Source of the DNA: Sialis fuliginosa
Taxonomy: Eukaryota > Arthropoda > Insecta > Megaloptera > Sialidae
Assembly (NCBI GenBank): GCA_961205875.1
Contig: OY540821.1
Span: 8,432,001 to 8,496,000, forward strand
Direction: 5' to 3'
Length of the DNA: 64,000 bases
The position numbers and the translations under genes are program-made. Under the pieces are notes generated by a model that did no database searches, was not told where the DNA came from, and saw only the letters and a list, made by a program, of their open reading frames with translations. Shown one piece after another: positions 53,435 to 64,000 of this stretch; within the stretch, counting starts at the first letter, position 1; every line of letters begins with the position of its first letter.

Positions 53435-54290
53435 AACTGACATTAATTAGTTTGAGTTTATCACAGAAACGTAATTAGTAAAAGGAAATTAACATTTTGA
53501 AGTGATGCATTCGGGAAGTTAGATTTTTCTTTCTTTGTTCGAAGATGAGTTGAAAAAATCGTAAAAGTTAGGAAAATCAGTCATATGCGTCACGAGAAAA
53601 TTGCATAATTTTTGATACATTTCCAGTGTATCGCTACACTGTTTTTGAAATATCTCTGGTTCTCGTAAGTTAATAGATTATTGATTTATAGAATTCTCAA
53701 AAATCGAAAAATTGTCGAAAAACTTTTTTTATTACTAATAATGCAATAATTAATGTAAAAATCAAGGGATTTGTACGAATATGTATTAAGTATTATATTA
53801 TAAATACGTGATGAAATTTTCAAATTTTTTACGCCCACGATATTTTAAGTTATTTAACAGATTTTGACATAAAATATGATTCCAAGAAAGTACATAAAAA
53901 AATCTACAATTTAAAAAATAAAATTTACTCTACTATGTTTTCTCATTAAATCAAATTTTATTTTTGAAAATTTCATCATGTATTTATAACATAAAAATAC
54001 ATATTTCCTCTTATTTGATTTTTACATTAATTATTGCATTATTAGTGTTTTCGACAGTTCTTTTTTGAGGTTAGAATGCGTTTGGAAAGTAACGCCACCT
54101 ATACAATTCTATGGTCTATTAACTTACAAGTATTTTAGTTTTTTATTATATTTTCCTACGACCTATAGAACCGGAAAAATGCACAGTTATTTTCGGTTTT
54201 CAACTCATCTTCAAACATATAAAGAGAAAATTGAAAAAATCAAAATTCCCGAATGCATCACTTTTTTTGTTTCTATCCCCTTTACTAGGT
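53435..54290. repeat. Long diverged inverted repeat (foldback)
   Basis: GATGCATTCGGGAAG with AGATGAGTTGAAAA at 53505-53560 pairs with TTTTCAACTCATCTTC with CCCGAATGCATCAC at 54197-54268. A nearer pair, 53705-53830 and 53937-54058, includes CATTAATTATTGCATTATTAGT. No coding capacity and no clear target duplication. Confidence 0.7.
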
Positions 54291-54359
54291 TTGTTATTCC
54301 TTCTCAGTTGTTGATGGATGAATCTGACCCAACGAGCAATCTAGTTTGATTTAATTTTA

Positions 54360-55500
54360 TAATTTTTCTATTAATTTTTAAAATTTTATTTGGTTTAATA
54401 TACGAAAAGACAATTTCAGCAACCGAAATTGATTTCAGTAAATGTATTTTAAAACAATAATTAATTAGAAAGAAACATATTACGCAAGTAACGTAAAATA
54501 CATGATATCTTTATAAAGCTATAAAAGCAAAAGTTACCCCATCTTATTTCTGGATATATTTTATACATCAGACCTTTTCTACGATGACAAAAAATGTTCA
54601 AACTTCTAACAGATATGTTTCCAGCACACACACATGTATTTTTTACGTACAACATGTCATTCTAGAGCGACATTTTTATAGGAATATTTACCTTTTTTTT
54701 ATTTATACCAATCTAGATGAAATTTCCAGTTTCAGTAAATGGCATTTTTTGTAATTTTCCTAATCAACGTTAAATATGATACAGTAATACAGTAGTGCGC
54801 AACTTTTTTACTTTTTTAGGAGGGGGGGGGAAGTATAAGCTCATACTATCATACTACCCCTCCCTCATGAAGTCAACGCTTGTTATGAGAATTATATATT
54901 TAAACATCAGTTAAGTAATTTCTGTGTTCAGTTCACCAGCCAATGAAAAACTCTCTATAAGGAGGGGGAGGGGGTCGTTACAACGAATTATTTTATATTT
55001 TTATGGTCCCTAGAGATTTTGAAAAAAATACATTAAAACATTTAAAAAACATCTGCCAAGTAAATGCACAGTGCTTCCTCGTGCTAAATTCACTAAAACC
55101 GATAGTGTTCAGATAAATTGCCTGGCATTGGTTAACCATTTAATTTTTATACAAATTTTACTAAAAAATCTTAATTCGAATTTTTTCTTAAAACGCACCT
55201 GAATATTTTTTCATATATTTTTAATTTTTTGACAATTTCAATCTAAATCTAAAATGCAAATGTCAAAATGACATTTAAAACGTCAAAGTGACATTTAAAA
55301 CGCCAAAGTGACATTTAAAACGTCAAAATGACACTTAATATATCCAATCAAATATCAATTTAGAAAAACAAAACACGAATTTTTAAAATTAATTTAGATT
55401 AATCTTTGTAAGGGAATATTTTACAACAAACGTAGTAGACCCATATTATAGGAAATTTAATTCTCTACAAAAAATATTCTATAAAATTTTCTCGTAACAT
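54360..55500. other. Intergenic DNA
   Basis: No gene. A triple short tandem repeat, AAACGTCAAAGTGACATTT-type, lies at about 55260-55335 (four units of about 22 bp). G runs occur at 54825-54835 and 54962. Confidence 0.5.
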
Positions 55501-55860
55501 GTGTCGTTCTTGAGATATCTTGAAAAAATAAATATTTTGGGGTGTCACCCCTCCCCCTGACACTCGATTTTGATGATTTTGAAATGGGACCGTCCTCAAA
55601 CCAAACCCAACCATCCGACCAAGTTTCAATAATATCGGTTCAGTGGTTCATGAGTTATGCGTGTGACAAGGATTCAGGGGACAGACGGACGGACGGACGG
55701 ACGGACACACGGACAGACAGACAGACACGGAACGAAAAGTGTTTGTCTTGACGTGAAACGGATAAATAAATTTAAAATTTTGAAATTGGAGAACTTTTTT
55801 TTGTCTCAATCTGAAACGATCACATAGCTTCTCGTATCTTCGATATTGCGAGGAAGAAAA
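55500..55860 (+). repeat. GGGACC/ATATCGG repeat, uninterrupted copy
   Basis: Full order: CACCCCTCCCCCTGACAC, TTTGAAATGGGACCGTCC, TTCATGAGTTATGCGTG, a (GACG)n/(GACA)n tract at 55682-55720, CGAAAAGTGTTTGTCTTG and AGCTTCTCGTATCTTCG. Serves as the reference for the copies at 46655 and 51720. Confidence 0.8.
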
Positions 55861-57587
55861 ATATATTTTCTAAAAAATTAATTGAATTTTAATTTTTTTA
55901 ATTATAATGATGTAATAAATATTGTGTAGGTACATTTTCGTGCTGTCAAATAAAGATTTTATCATCCGAGATATGCGTGGGGGTAGTCCCAAGAGTGTAA
56001 TAATACAAAAAAAACAACATACAATTTTTCTTTTATATCGTACGTTTTTAATATACGTACATGTATAATTTTTTTTTGCCTGTATATTTTATTTCATTAC
56101 CTTCCCTGTAGTTAACAGTAACTAAATTTACATAAATTTTTATGAATAATATGCAAGGTGTAGAACATATTATTTTTGTATGGTTGTAAACATTTTTCTA
56201 CTGATTTTAAAACTTTATAAAATTTTTTGTTGTTGTTTCTACTGAAATAAATAAAAATTAAACTTTCAAAATTAGCTCAGACTTTAATAAATCAAAAGTT
56301 AAATTCAGCATTGATATTATTTAAATAGTTTAATTCGTATAAATTTTTTGTTCTATTAAAAATTTAGCACTTTCGAACTGTACCTCAAAAATACATTTTT
56401 TTAGTTAGATCAGGGTTAATATTAAAAAATATGTAATTCTAATCAAAAATAATGATTGTTTATATAATAAACACTCACTTTATTTGTATTTATTATATAT
56501 TTTAATATTTGATTAAAAGGTTACTCTAAAAGAAGTTAAAAATACTCGTCATATAAAAAAAATAATTAATTCTTTCAGAAAATAAATTGAGTAACATCAC
56601 GTTAATAGAGTAATATAGTTGATAAAAAACAAAAAAGTGTTTTAATAAAAATAAGTCGAATCTCACGTAAAGAAAAAAAAACTTTAATTAAAATGCGAAT
56701 TTTAATGGTAAAAGAAAATTAGGTACATTCATTTAATTTTGTTTTTGTTAAGCATTTTAAATACATTTTAATTAACATAGGGTTGAGAAATGACAACCCT
56801 TCTTAAAGTATAATCTCTGAACGTATATTTATCCCTTCCCCCCCCCCCCCCAAGTTAGTTTCAGTTAAGTATAATTTAAAACTTTTAAAAAGGAAATATT
56901 ATTTTCAAACTATTAATTAAACTTCAAACAATTGCCGAGTTTAATTTGTTGTGAAATATTGGGGGTAGAGAGGAAATATACCTTTAGAGATGTTATCAGG
57001 TAAGGAAGGTTGTACTGTACTTTCTTATACATGTAAAAATAAAATAAAAATGAAATCGAGATTAATAAATTTATATTTAATAAATTCTATATATGTACAT
57101 AAATATGTATCTATGTATATATGTATTTAATTCTAAAATTTGCTATGCTATCGGAAATCCTGTCCAATTTAAAAAGGATGATATTCTACAGCCTTCAGAC
57201 ACTTCCCAAGTGTATTCTACTGTTATTTGACTATGCATACAAAATACAAATAGATAAATATATTAGAAAAAATCTACCTCAAGAGAATTCAAGTATAGAT
57301 TTATTTAAAATAAGTATTCGAAATAAATGTATATACGGCAAAAAAATTCTCCATTGACGTGTCTACGTCACTTTATACGACATGACGTATACAAAGGTCT
57401 AACCATTGATTACCTCGATTTACAGTGGCGGAGGAAGGAATTTTTTTTTATAAATATAAAAAATCTTTATCCATAGTACAGATAAAAAATGAAAACCCCA
57501 CTAATGACCCAAAAAATTTTTTTTAAATAATTTTTACCTCACCATCTTCATTATTCTGTCATTTTTATTACATTATTGCCTATTTTT
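55861..57587. other. Intergenic AT-rich DNA
   Basis: No gene. A 15-base C run lies at about 56837-56851. Nothing else assignable. Confidence 0.4.
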
Positions 57588-57875
57588 AACCGACTTCAAA
57601 AAACAATGAGTTTCTCAATTCATAACAAATATGCACCCATTCGATTGATTTTTGTTTTTTTGAAAGAGTATATTCCCTATATATATAATATATATATAAT
57701 AATTATATATATATATATATAATTTTATTATATATATAATTTTTATTTTATCAGAACTTGACAATGGACTTCCAAGATACTCCACTCAAAAGGGAAAAAA
57801 ACTTTAAAAAAGATTATATATTAATTAAATTTAACAGTTTCAGACTTCAAAAATTTAATTGTTTAATATTCTTCA
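57588..57875 (+). repeat. CCGACTTCAAAA-family repeat with (AT)n expansion
   Basis: Starts AACCGACTTCAAAAAACAAT; an AT/TATA microsatellite of about 60 bp (57680-57740) interrupts the copy after GAAAGAGTATATTCCC. Confidence 0.7.
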
Positions 57876-58367
57876 GATACTGATGATTTTGTACACAATA
57901 ACCTAGATTTCCTTTTTAACCTTTAACCACTCGCGTCGATGTATAAAATATCGATTATCTACACGAAAAATTTCAGTTTTTATATGAAATTATAGTAAAA
58001 TAAATGTCAAGTTTTTAACTTTTTCAATGTAGCTTAATAATTTTTATATTAAAAAACAACATTTACTTTTATACCCAATTCTCTCGTTTCTACGCGCCTG
58101 TGTATACTTCCTCGTTAATAGAACGTTACAACTTGTACTAGCTGTAACGATAAAGCCTACATGTGTAGATAGGCCTATAAGACAATGGGACAAAAGGATT
58201 TTTTTATTCTGTAAATTCAGCAACTGCTATTATCACAGTTTGTAACTTGGCCGATCGTGCGAGAACTTTAAACTGCTTATGCATAGCAATGAGGACAGTG
58301 TCTGGTCTGGGCTATATACGCAACCAGTAGTCGATAAAATGTTTAACCCAAATCGAGTATAAAAAAA

Positions 58368-58720
58368 TAAGTCTTGGATATGACCCCAGTAATGGCTATT
58401 TTTTAATTAAATGTACTGAATTAGAAATATTTGTTGATATTTGATTACTACCATTTTTGAATATTAATCTACATATATTTAACTGACTTACATCGTGATT
58501 TGATAACAATCGGCCAATAGGTGTCAAAATGGTGGACATAATTATTAGTATAATTTATTTATTAATAATTATATTATCATAGCAACTGCTTTACATTGTT
58601 TAAAATTTGACGATTCTTCCTTTTATATCTTTTGTGTCGTAGTACTTTTAATTTTAGCAAGTGTCCATCACTGCGTGCTCATTACTGATTTTACTATATC
58701 CATTACTGGAGTAATTACAA
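58368..58720 (+). mobile_element. AGGTACTGGCACC-family MITE, both ends decayed
   Basis: Internal blocks (AAGTCTTGGATATGACCCC, CAATCGGCCAATAGGTGTC, TTTTGTGTCGTAGTAC) match the copy at 29774-30331; terminal repeats are missing. Confidence 0.7.
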
Positions 58721-58770
58721 ACGATTAAAATTAAGAGAAACAAAATTTACTTACCTTATTGAATTCTTCC

Positions 58771-58903
58771 TTATTGACGAAAACACACTTTTCTTTTTTC
58801 AGTAAAAGGCACCCAAATGTTAAAATTTCTGTTAACTGTTACTTGTACACCAATTTGAAGAGAATGATTTTGAAAGATTTGAAATGTTATTTGAAAATGA
58901 TTC
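58771..58903 (-). other. Candidate isolated exon, low confidence
   Basis: On the minus strand a good acceptor (TTTTTTTCAG) precedes an open stretch encoding 43 residues ending ...QIGVQVTVNRNFNIWVPF then a basic stop-terminated tail; a GTAAGT lies 16 bases after the stop. The residue pattern looks protein-like, but I find no partner exons nearby and recognise no family. It may be a gene remnant or chance. Confidence 0.2.
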
Positions 58904-59877
58904 CTGAAAAAAATATTGGTATGAAAAGTATGCAATGAATTGAAATATGTGTAGGTAAAAAGGAAATAAAAAACACTGATTCGTGTTTTTATTAATTTTA
59001 ATAAATTGTGTCTATACATAGAAACATTTATTAATAGCATAAGGGTACAAAGTTCATAAAATTAGCTTCGATTATAGATTTTTTTTAAATGTTTAAAATA
59101 TATATCGAAGTTACTATTTATATAAAAATTGTGTATACACAGTGAAACTTCTCAAATTAACCCATTCTTCTACACAACCCCCTTCCTCCACAATGACCAA
59201 TTTTTGATTGAACCATTTGAAACATTTGAAATGTACTTTTTTTCGAATAATTTTAATAATACTGATCAATTTAAAGAAGTTTCACTATATACTATACATA
59301 TGTGACCGTCCAATAGATAAAGGACTAAGGGAGCTTACCTTCGCCCAGAAACTAAATTTTATATTTGTTTATGTGTATTTTTTTAAATGGTGTTTTTATT
59401 TTTTAGACATCTGAAAGTAACTATAGCTTTTTTGATTTTGACTACGATTTAAAGCCCCTTTATTTTTCCTCAAAACGGTCATATATTTATATTTTTACGT
59501 AATAGGTACAATTTTACTTATTCTTTAAGTAAAATTATTTATGACGTAAAAATAATATTTAACATGTATGTAACTAAAAAAATTAATACTTAAATTATGT
59601 ACAACTATAATTAATGAATTAAAATTTTGAAGCAAATTGTGTTGAGTAACTATTTAACTTATAGTTAGTTACCCGGAGATTAAATCGCCATTTAATACAT
59701 TAAGTTTAGACATGAGGATGCTTTTTCGGAAAACACTATTTTTTAAATATTATCACAATTATAAAAGACGAGTAAAATTCGGTATTTATTAAAAATACAT
59801 TATTATATATTATTATATTTTCAAAAAATCTAATTAGATAAATACTCAAAAAATTGACATTGTTTATAAGGGTGTCC

Positions 59878-60339
59878 GTTTATATTGAAAAATTAACTGG
59901 ATAATCTCTCAAATCTGTTTTTTGTGACCAAAAAATAAGGTAACCGCAAACTCAGTGTTGACAATTAATATTTAGGCATTGCTCAATGCACTTTTTTTTC
60001 TAAAAATACCGCTTTTCTTTCAATCTTTCCCGGTTTTTCTTTTATATTATGACTTTTTTGGTAACTGGCAAACTTTTAATGAAGACACGAGAGTTTTTTT
60101 AATAAATTTATAAATTCCGACTCCGTAGAAAATCGAATAAACAGGAAAAATTGAGAGAAAATCGGTATTTAAAAAAAAAATGTAAAAATTTCTATTTAAG
60201 ATACACGTTTTTAAAATGCATTGAGCATAGCCTAAATATTAATTATAAACGATGAGTTTGTTATATTATTTTTTGGTCAAAATGAATATATATATATGAG
60301 GGGGTTTCTCGTTAATATTTCAATTTACACGAACACCCT
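59878..60339. mobile_element. MITE with nested inverted block
   Basis: A 462-bp element, ends AAGGGTGTCCGTTTATATTG and (inverted) AGGGTGTTCGTGTAAATTG. A second inner pair, TAATATTTAGGCATTGCTCA and its inverse, at 59967-59987 and 60221-60245. Confidence 0.75.
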
Positions 60340-60954
60340 AGTGTATAATATATACAAAAAATACGTAACAAAGATATTTGAAAGCATTTAAGGAGGGTTA
60401 GATACTTGACATTCAAAAACATTTTAATAATAAATAAAATTAATTTGATACTTTTTTGAAACATGTCTCGGTTTTTAAAATTTTTATTTTTGCAATACAT
60501 TCTATTCGGAACGATTTTTTTGACCTAATAAAAAATTTTGATATTTCTACTAAGTATTTAAAAGATGGAACTTTCTGCCCCTCCTTAAAGTTTCATTAAA
60601 TAAATGTACTTTGATATTTAGTTACAATAATGTACGACACAAAAACTACATATTCCTAAATATTTATTAAATTTGTTGGTATAAATATAGTTTATTTATT
60701 TCAATAATAATATTAGTACCATAATTAGAACTAATTGTAGATTGGTCAACTAGAAAAACACGTAATATGAAATATTGTATGAATATAATACATATATATC
60801 TATTATTATCTTTATAATTTGGCATGTTTAAGACGAGTTACTTTTCTTGTATATATCAATAATAATAATAATAATATAATACATACAAATTGTTATATTT
60901 TTGGTTTCTCATAAAGCGTCATTTCTTAATTTACTGTATTCTGAACGAAATGTT
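60340..60954. other. Intergenic AT-rich DNA
   Basis: No gene or element recognised; an (AAT)n tract at about 60860-60880. Confidence 0.4.
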
Positions 60955-61725
60955 TCAGATATAACCTCCATGGGCATCCACAGAGAGGGGGGTAACGTAG
61001 CACCCCCCTCTTCTCCTAAAATAGAGTAAAATGATTTACTTTGTGCTTTCCCCCTCTTGGAAAGTTTTATACTGACGCCCCTCCCCCTTATGTACATTAA
61101 AATCCACAGCGATCGGGGGGATAAAAGTAGCATCCCCCTACCTCCTAAATAGAGTAAATTGATTTACTTTGTGCTTTCCCCCCTTGAAAAGTTTTCTGCT
61201 GACGCCACTTCCTTTTATGTACATTATCATCCACAGAGATCGGGGGGATAAACGTAGGATCCCCTTACCCTCTAAAATAGAGTAAATTGATTTACTTTTT
61301 GAAAAAAAAAATCGTTGATGTAATTTTATGGTGACAAGCTTTCCCCCCTTGAAAATCTTTTGATTCCTACATCACCCCTATATTCATGGGCATTCAAAAA
61401 GAGAGAGATAAACGTAGCATCCCCCTCTCCCCCTAAAATCGAGTAAATTGATTTAATTTGTGAAAAAAAAATCGTTGAAGTAATTTTATTCTGACAAGCT
61501 TCCTCCCCCCTTCGAAAATTTTCTGCCGACACCACCCCTGTGTTCATGGGCATCCACAGAAGGAGGGAGATAAACGTAGCATCCCCCCTCACCATAAAAT
61601 CGAATACGAGTAAATTGATTGACTTTGTGAAAAAAAAGCTTTGATGTAATTTTACGATGATAAGCTTCCCCCTAGGAAAAATGTTCTGCAGGCGCTCCTG
61701 TTCATGTATTTTATTATTTAACGGA
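60955..61725. repeat. Minisatellite of five diverged units
   Basis: Units of about 120-180 bp repeat ATCCACAG, GATAAACGTAGCATCCCCCT, AAATAGAGTAAATTGATT and a CCCCCTTGAAAA step, starting near 60970, 61095, 61225, 61385 and 61550. The later units carry an added GAAAAAAAAATCGTTGA block. Two minus-strand frames (60909-61133, 61326-61757) are created by the repeat and are not genes. Confidence 0.85.
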
Positions 61726-62675
61726 CGTAAATGAAAAATCATTATTCCCTGTACCACGCAAACATGCGAGTAATTAGATTTTTCTGATAAAAGCTGCTAA
61801 AATATTTTAAATTCTTTTGATGTATATTTTGTTAATATGGGATTAATCGATCTGTAAATTTCACTGAACGTTCTTTATTTTATATTAAGCTCTAAATTAT
61901 CATAACGATATGCATTTTAAATCGCATTTTTACATATTTGTGAAAGAAAAAAAATTCTCTTATATTTCACAGTTATTTTCGCCCCCCCTCTTCATTCATG
62001 TGAACCCCCTTCTTATTATTACCGTCGCAATATCATGCCCCCCTCACCCCTAGTTAATATTTTTCTCACAGATGTTTGGTTTGAAGTCCTTATACTTTAT
62101 AATCACTCTATATCTAGTGTAATTGAGACCATATCCATTATGCTAATTACGCTTCGATGACACTGAAATTAATTAGTTGATTAATCGAGCATGGTGTGAA
62201 ATGATATTACTAGTAATCATTTATAATTTTTGATTTAGGGATCTATATTTTTATTTAATCATACCTAAATAATCCAAAGTTGTATATTAAAATAATCCTA
62301 AAATTGGATTTGTAATTAGGAAAATATAATCATTCAATTTCTACTGCAAAATTTTTTTAATCTATTTCTGGCAAAAAATAATAATTAAAATGACTAAAAT
62401 GATTTTTTTTTGTAAAACTTTTGAAGAAATAAGCGTACTAATTTCTATAAGATATTAAAAAATTCGTTATATCTGAAACACTTTTCTTTTAATATCGAGC
62501 AAGAGCTATTTTATACATATGTATATGTATATGTAAAAATTATTTTTACAAATCCTAATTTCTATGTCTTACTTTAAAAGCAATATTTAAGACAAATATA
62601 TATAATTGAGCTTTTTTTACAATATAATATGTAACATTAATATAATCCTACCTCTAAAACATCTTATCTAAAATA
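61726..62675. other. Intergenic AT-rich DNA
   Basis: No gene seen; short C-rich patches at 61981 and 62038. Confidence 0.4.
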
Positions 62676-62766
62676 CAGGATGAATCAAAAGTAAAAAAAC
62701 TACTATCCGCTAGAATTTGTGACATCATACAAACATTTTTTCAAACTTTACCTTTTATCCACCCTG
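62676..62766. mobile_element. 91-bp mariner-like MITE
   Basis: TA-flanked ends CAGGATGAATCAAAAGT and (inverted) CAGGGTGGATAAAAGGT. One of the smallest elements in the window. A related single end, CAGGTTGAATAAAAAGT, is at 40402. Confidence 0.75.
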
Positions 62767-63320
62767 TAGATATATATTTGATATAAATACTGTAAGTTGA
62801 AGTTAAATTCTAACAATCCATATTGTCAATTTTTATATACAAATGAAATTTTAAATCAATTTTAATTCGTTGTTTTCCTTCTTACCAAATAAGTAATTCA
62901 TGGGCTCAATGAATTACTTTTTTGTCGTAAAGTTTTATTTATTCCTAACCAATTTTACATAACATACAACCTTACTCAATATTTCCCATTTCCTTATTCT
63001 ATTATAATGTTCATATATAATTTATTAAGGCTATATTATAACATAAGTGTATATAGTTTCACATATACAAAATAAAATGTAACATGTACGATAAAATTAA
63101 TATGTATATAGTTTTATATAAGCTGTTCGTTCAATATCCTTACAGTCTGACCTCTTGAATCACTGAAATGAGAATTATTTCTATATTTAATAATATTCCC
63201 TTGAACTAAAAAAAAAAATGTTTTTTAATTTATGTAAAATAAATCTTTGGGAAAAATCAGAAATTGAATCTAAGCTGAAACTGTATGCTTTTGAATTACA
63301 TCAGTAAATTTTGTCTATCA

Positions 63321-63558
63321 CAGTGGTCTTCAAACTTTGTCGACTCAAGGAACCTTTAGGTTTTTTTCAGTGAACCCCTTTCCACCCATAGAAAAATATA
63401 TCTTAAAATAATATTTAAATGGAATTCATTAAATTAAAAAAAAACTAAATGTATCTTTATATAACAAGTATGACTGTTTTATATTTTTTTCGAATTTTTA
63501 TTTTGACTCGTGAAACCCTCAGAGAGGTACCGTGGAACTCCAGGGTTGAAGACCACTG
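63321..63558. mobile_element. hAT-like MITE
   Basis: A 238-bp element, ends CAGTGGTCTTCAAAC and (inverted) CAGTGGTCTTCAACC, with GGAACC blocks next to both ends. Flanking 8-mers GTCTATCA and CTCTATAG share TCTAT. The terminal sequence matches the well-known CAGTGGTTCTCAA hAT end. Confidence 0.75.
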
Positions 63559-63832
63559 CTCTATAGTAAAATTAAAAAAAAAACATTTTTTTTGTTTGTT
63601 TTATAATTTCATAACTTTACGAAAAATGAATAAAAGTTAATTTTGCAAAAAATACTAAAAAAGGAAATTTCGATCTTTAAAATGATTTTTTATTTTTGTT
63701 ATACTTATTGTTAGAGAGAAATTTAAGTTTTTGTCAATTTTTTCTGTAGAAAAACTTAAATCCCCTAATTAGTTTTAGAAATTGCGAAAAATGGTGTAGT
63801 TTAACAAAAAAAAGAATGAAATCATGCAGCTA

Positions 63833-64000
63833 CGGTATTGGCACCAGTTTTGGAGCATACCCCAGTGTTGGACACTTGTTTAATTAAATGTACTCAATTA
63901 CAAATATTTATTGATATTTGGTAACTACCATTACTGAATCATAATCTATAGACACTGTAAAACAGCTTATTTTGATGAAAATCGGCCAATGGATGTCAAA
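63833..64000 (+). mobile_element. AGGTACTGGCACC-family MITE cut by window end
   Basis: Begins CGGTATTGGCACCAG and continues with GACACTTGTTTAATTAAATG and CTGAATCATAATCTATAGAC; the right half lies outside the window. Confidence 0.8.

Noticed and set aside
54065..54349. 94-codon + frame in the long inverted repeat
   Set aside because: Lies on one arm of a foldback structure, no family resemblance or splice context.
55680..55725. (GACG)n/(GACA)n direct repeats considered as a CRISPR-like array
   Set aside because: Simple microsatellite in an insect repeat family; no spacers.

Overview
The window is nuclear DNA of an insect, strongly A+T-rich (roughly three quarters by eye), with intron-rich genes using GT/AG splice sites, arthropod TATA/TCAGT-type promoters and AATAAA poly(A) signals. 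A CPF/retinin-type cuticle protein and interspersed repeats of the kind abundant in moths and butterflies (a repeat carrying a TTACCCGCG...TTCGTCCGCG head and a CGGTTCAGCGGTTTAGCCGTG body, and a CCGACTTCAAAA family) suggest Lepidoptera or a close relative. Such repeats also occur outside that order, so the assignment is an inference.

I reconstructed eight spliced genes by reading frames across introns. At the left, a TATA-driven cuticle protein gene (+, 2698-3906) converges on a small secreted Tyr/Asn-rich protein gene (-, 5048-7302). Then comes a co-oriented cluster on the + strand: serine protease homolog SPH1 (10206-13257), SPH2 (13764-17595), a 1062-residue secreted lysine-rich repeat protein (20988-25048), SPH3 (26322-30476) and, after a secreted Gln-rich gene on the - strand (31178-34214), SPH4 (41651-49427). 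All four SPHs keep the trypsin-fold landmarks and the same intron phases (2-1-1-0 across the protease domain). All have lost the catalytic His (Tyr, Ser, Arg and Phe respectively), and they differ in which other catalytic residues are lost. The lysine-rich gene has the same two-exon leader layout as SPH1-3, which suggests a shared or captured secretion leader.

Introns and intergenic DNA are packed with short non-autonomous DNA transposons. There are about eleven copies of one TA-flanked family (AGGTACTGGCACC ends), pogo- and mariner-like MITEs, two TTAA-flanked piggyBac-like MITEs, several hAT-like MITEs (two with perfect 8-bp target duplications), foldback elements, and nested insertions whose empty site can be read from a sibling copy. 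A complex local duplication at 18420-20428 carries an orphan second copy of SPH2 exon 2. From about 49.5 kb to the end I find no convincing gene, only repeats, a five-unit G/C-run minisatellite (60955-61725) and plain AT-rich DNA.

Functionally the window is a secretory locus: every gene recognised encodes a predicted signal peptide. Tissue and joint function of the pseudo-protease/lysine-rich cluster cannot be told from sequence alone.
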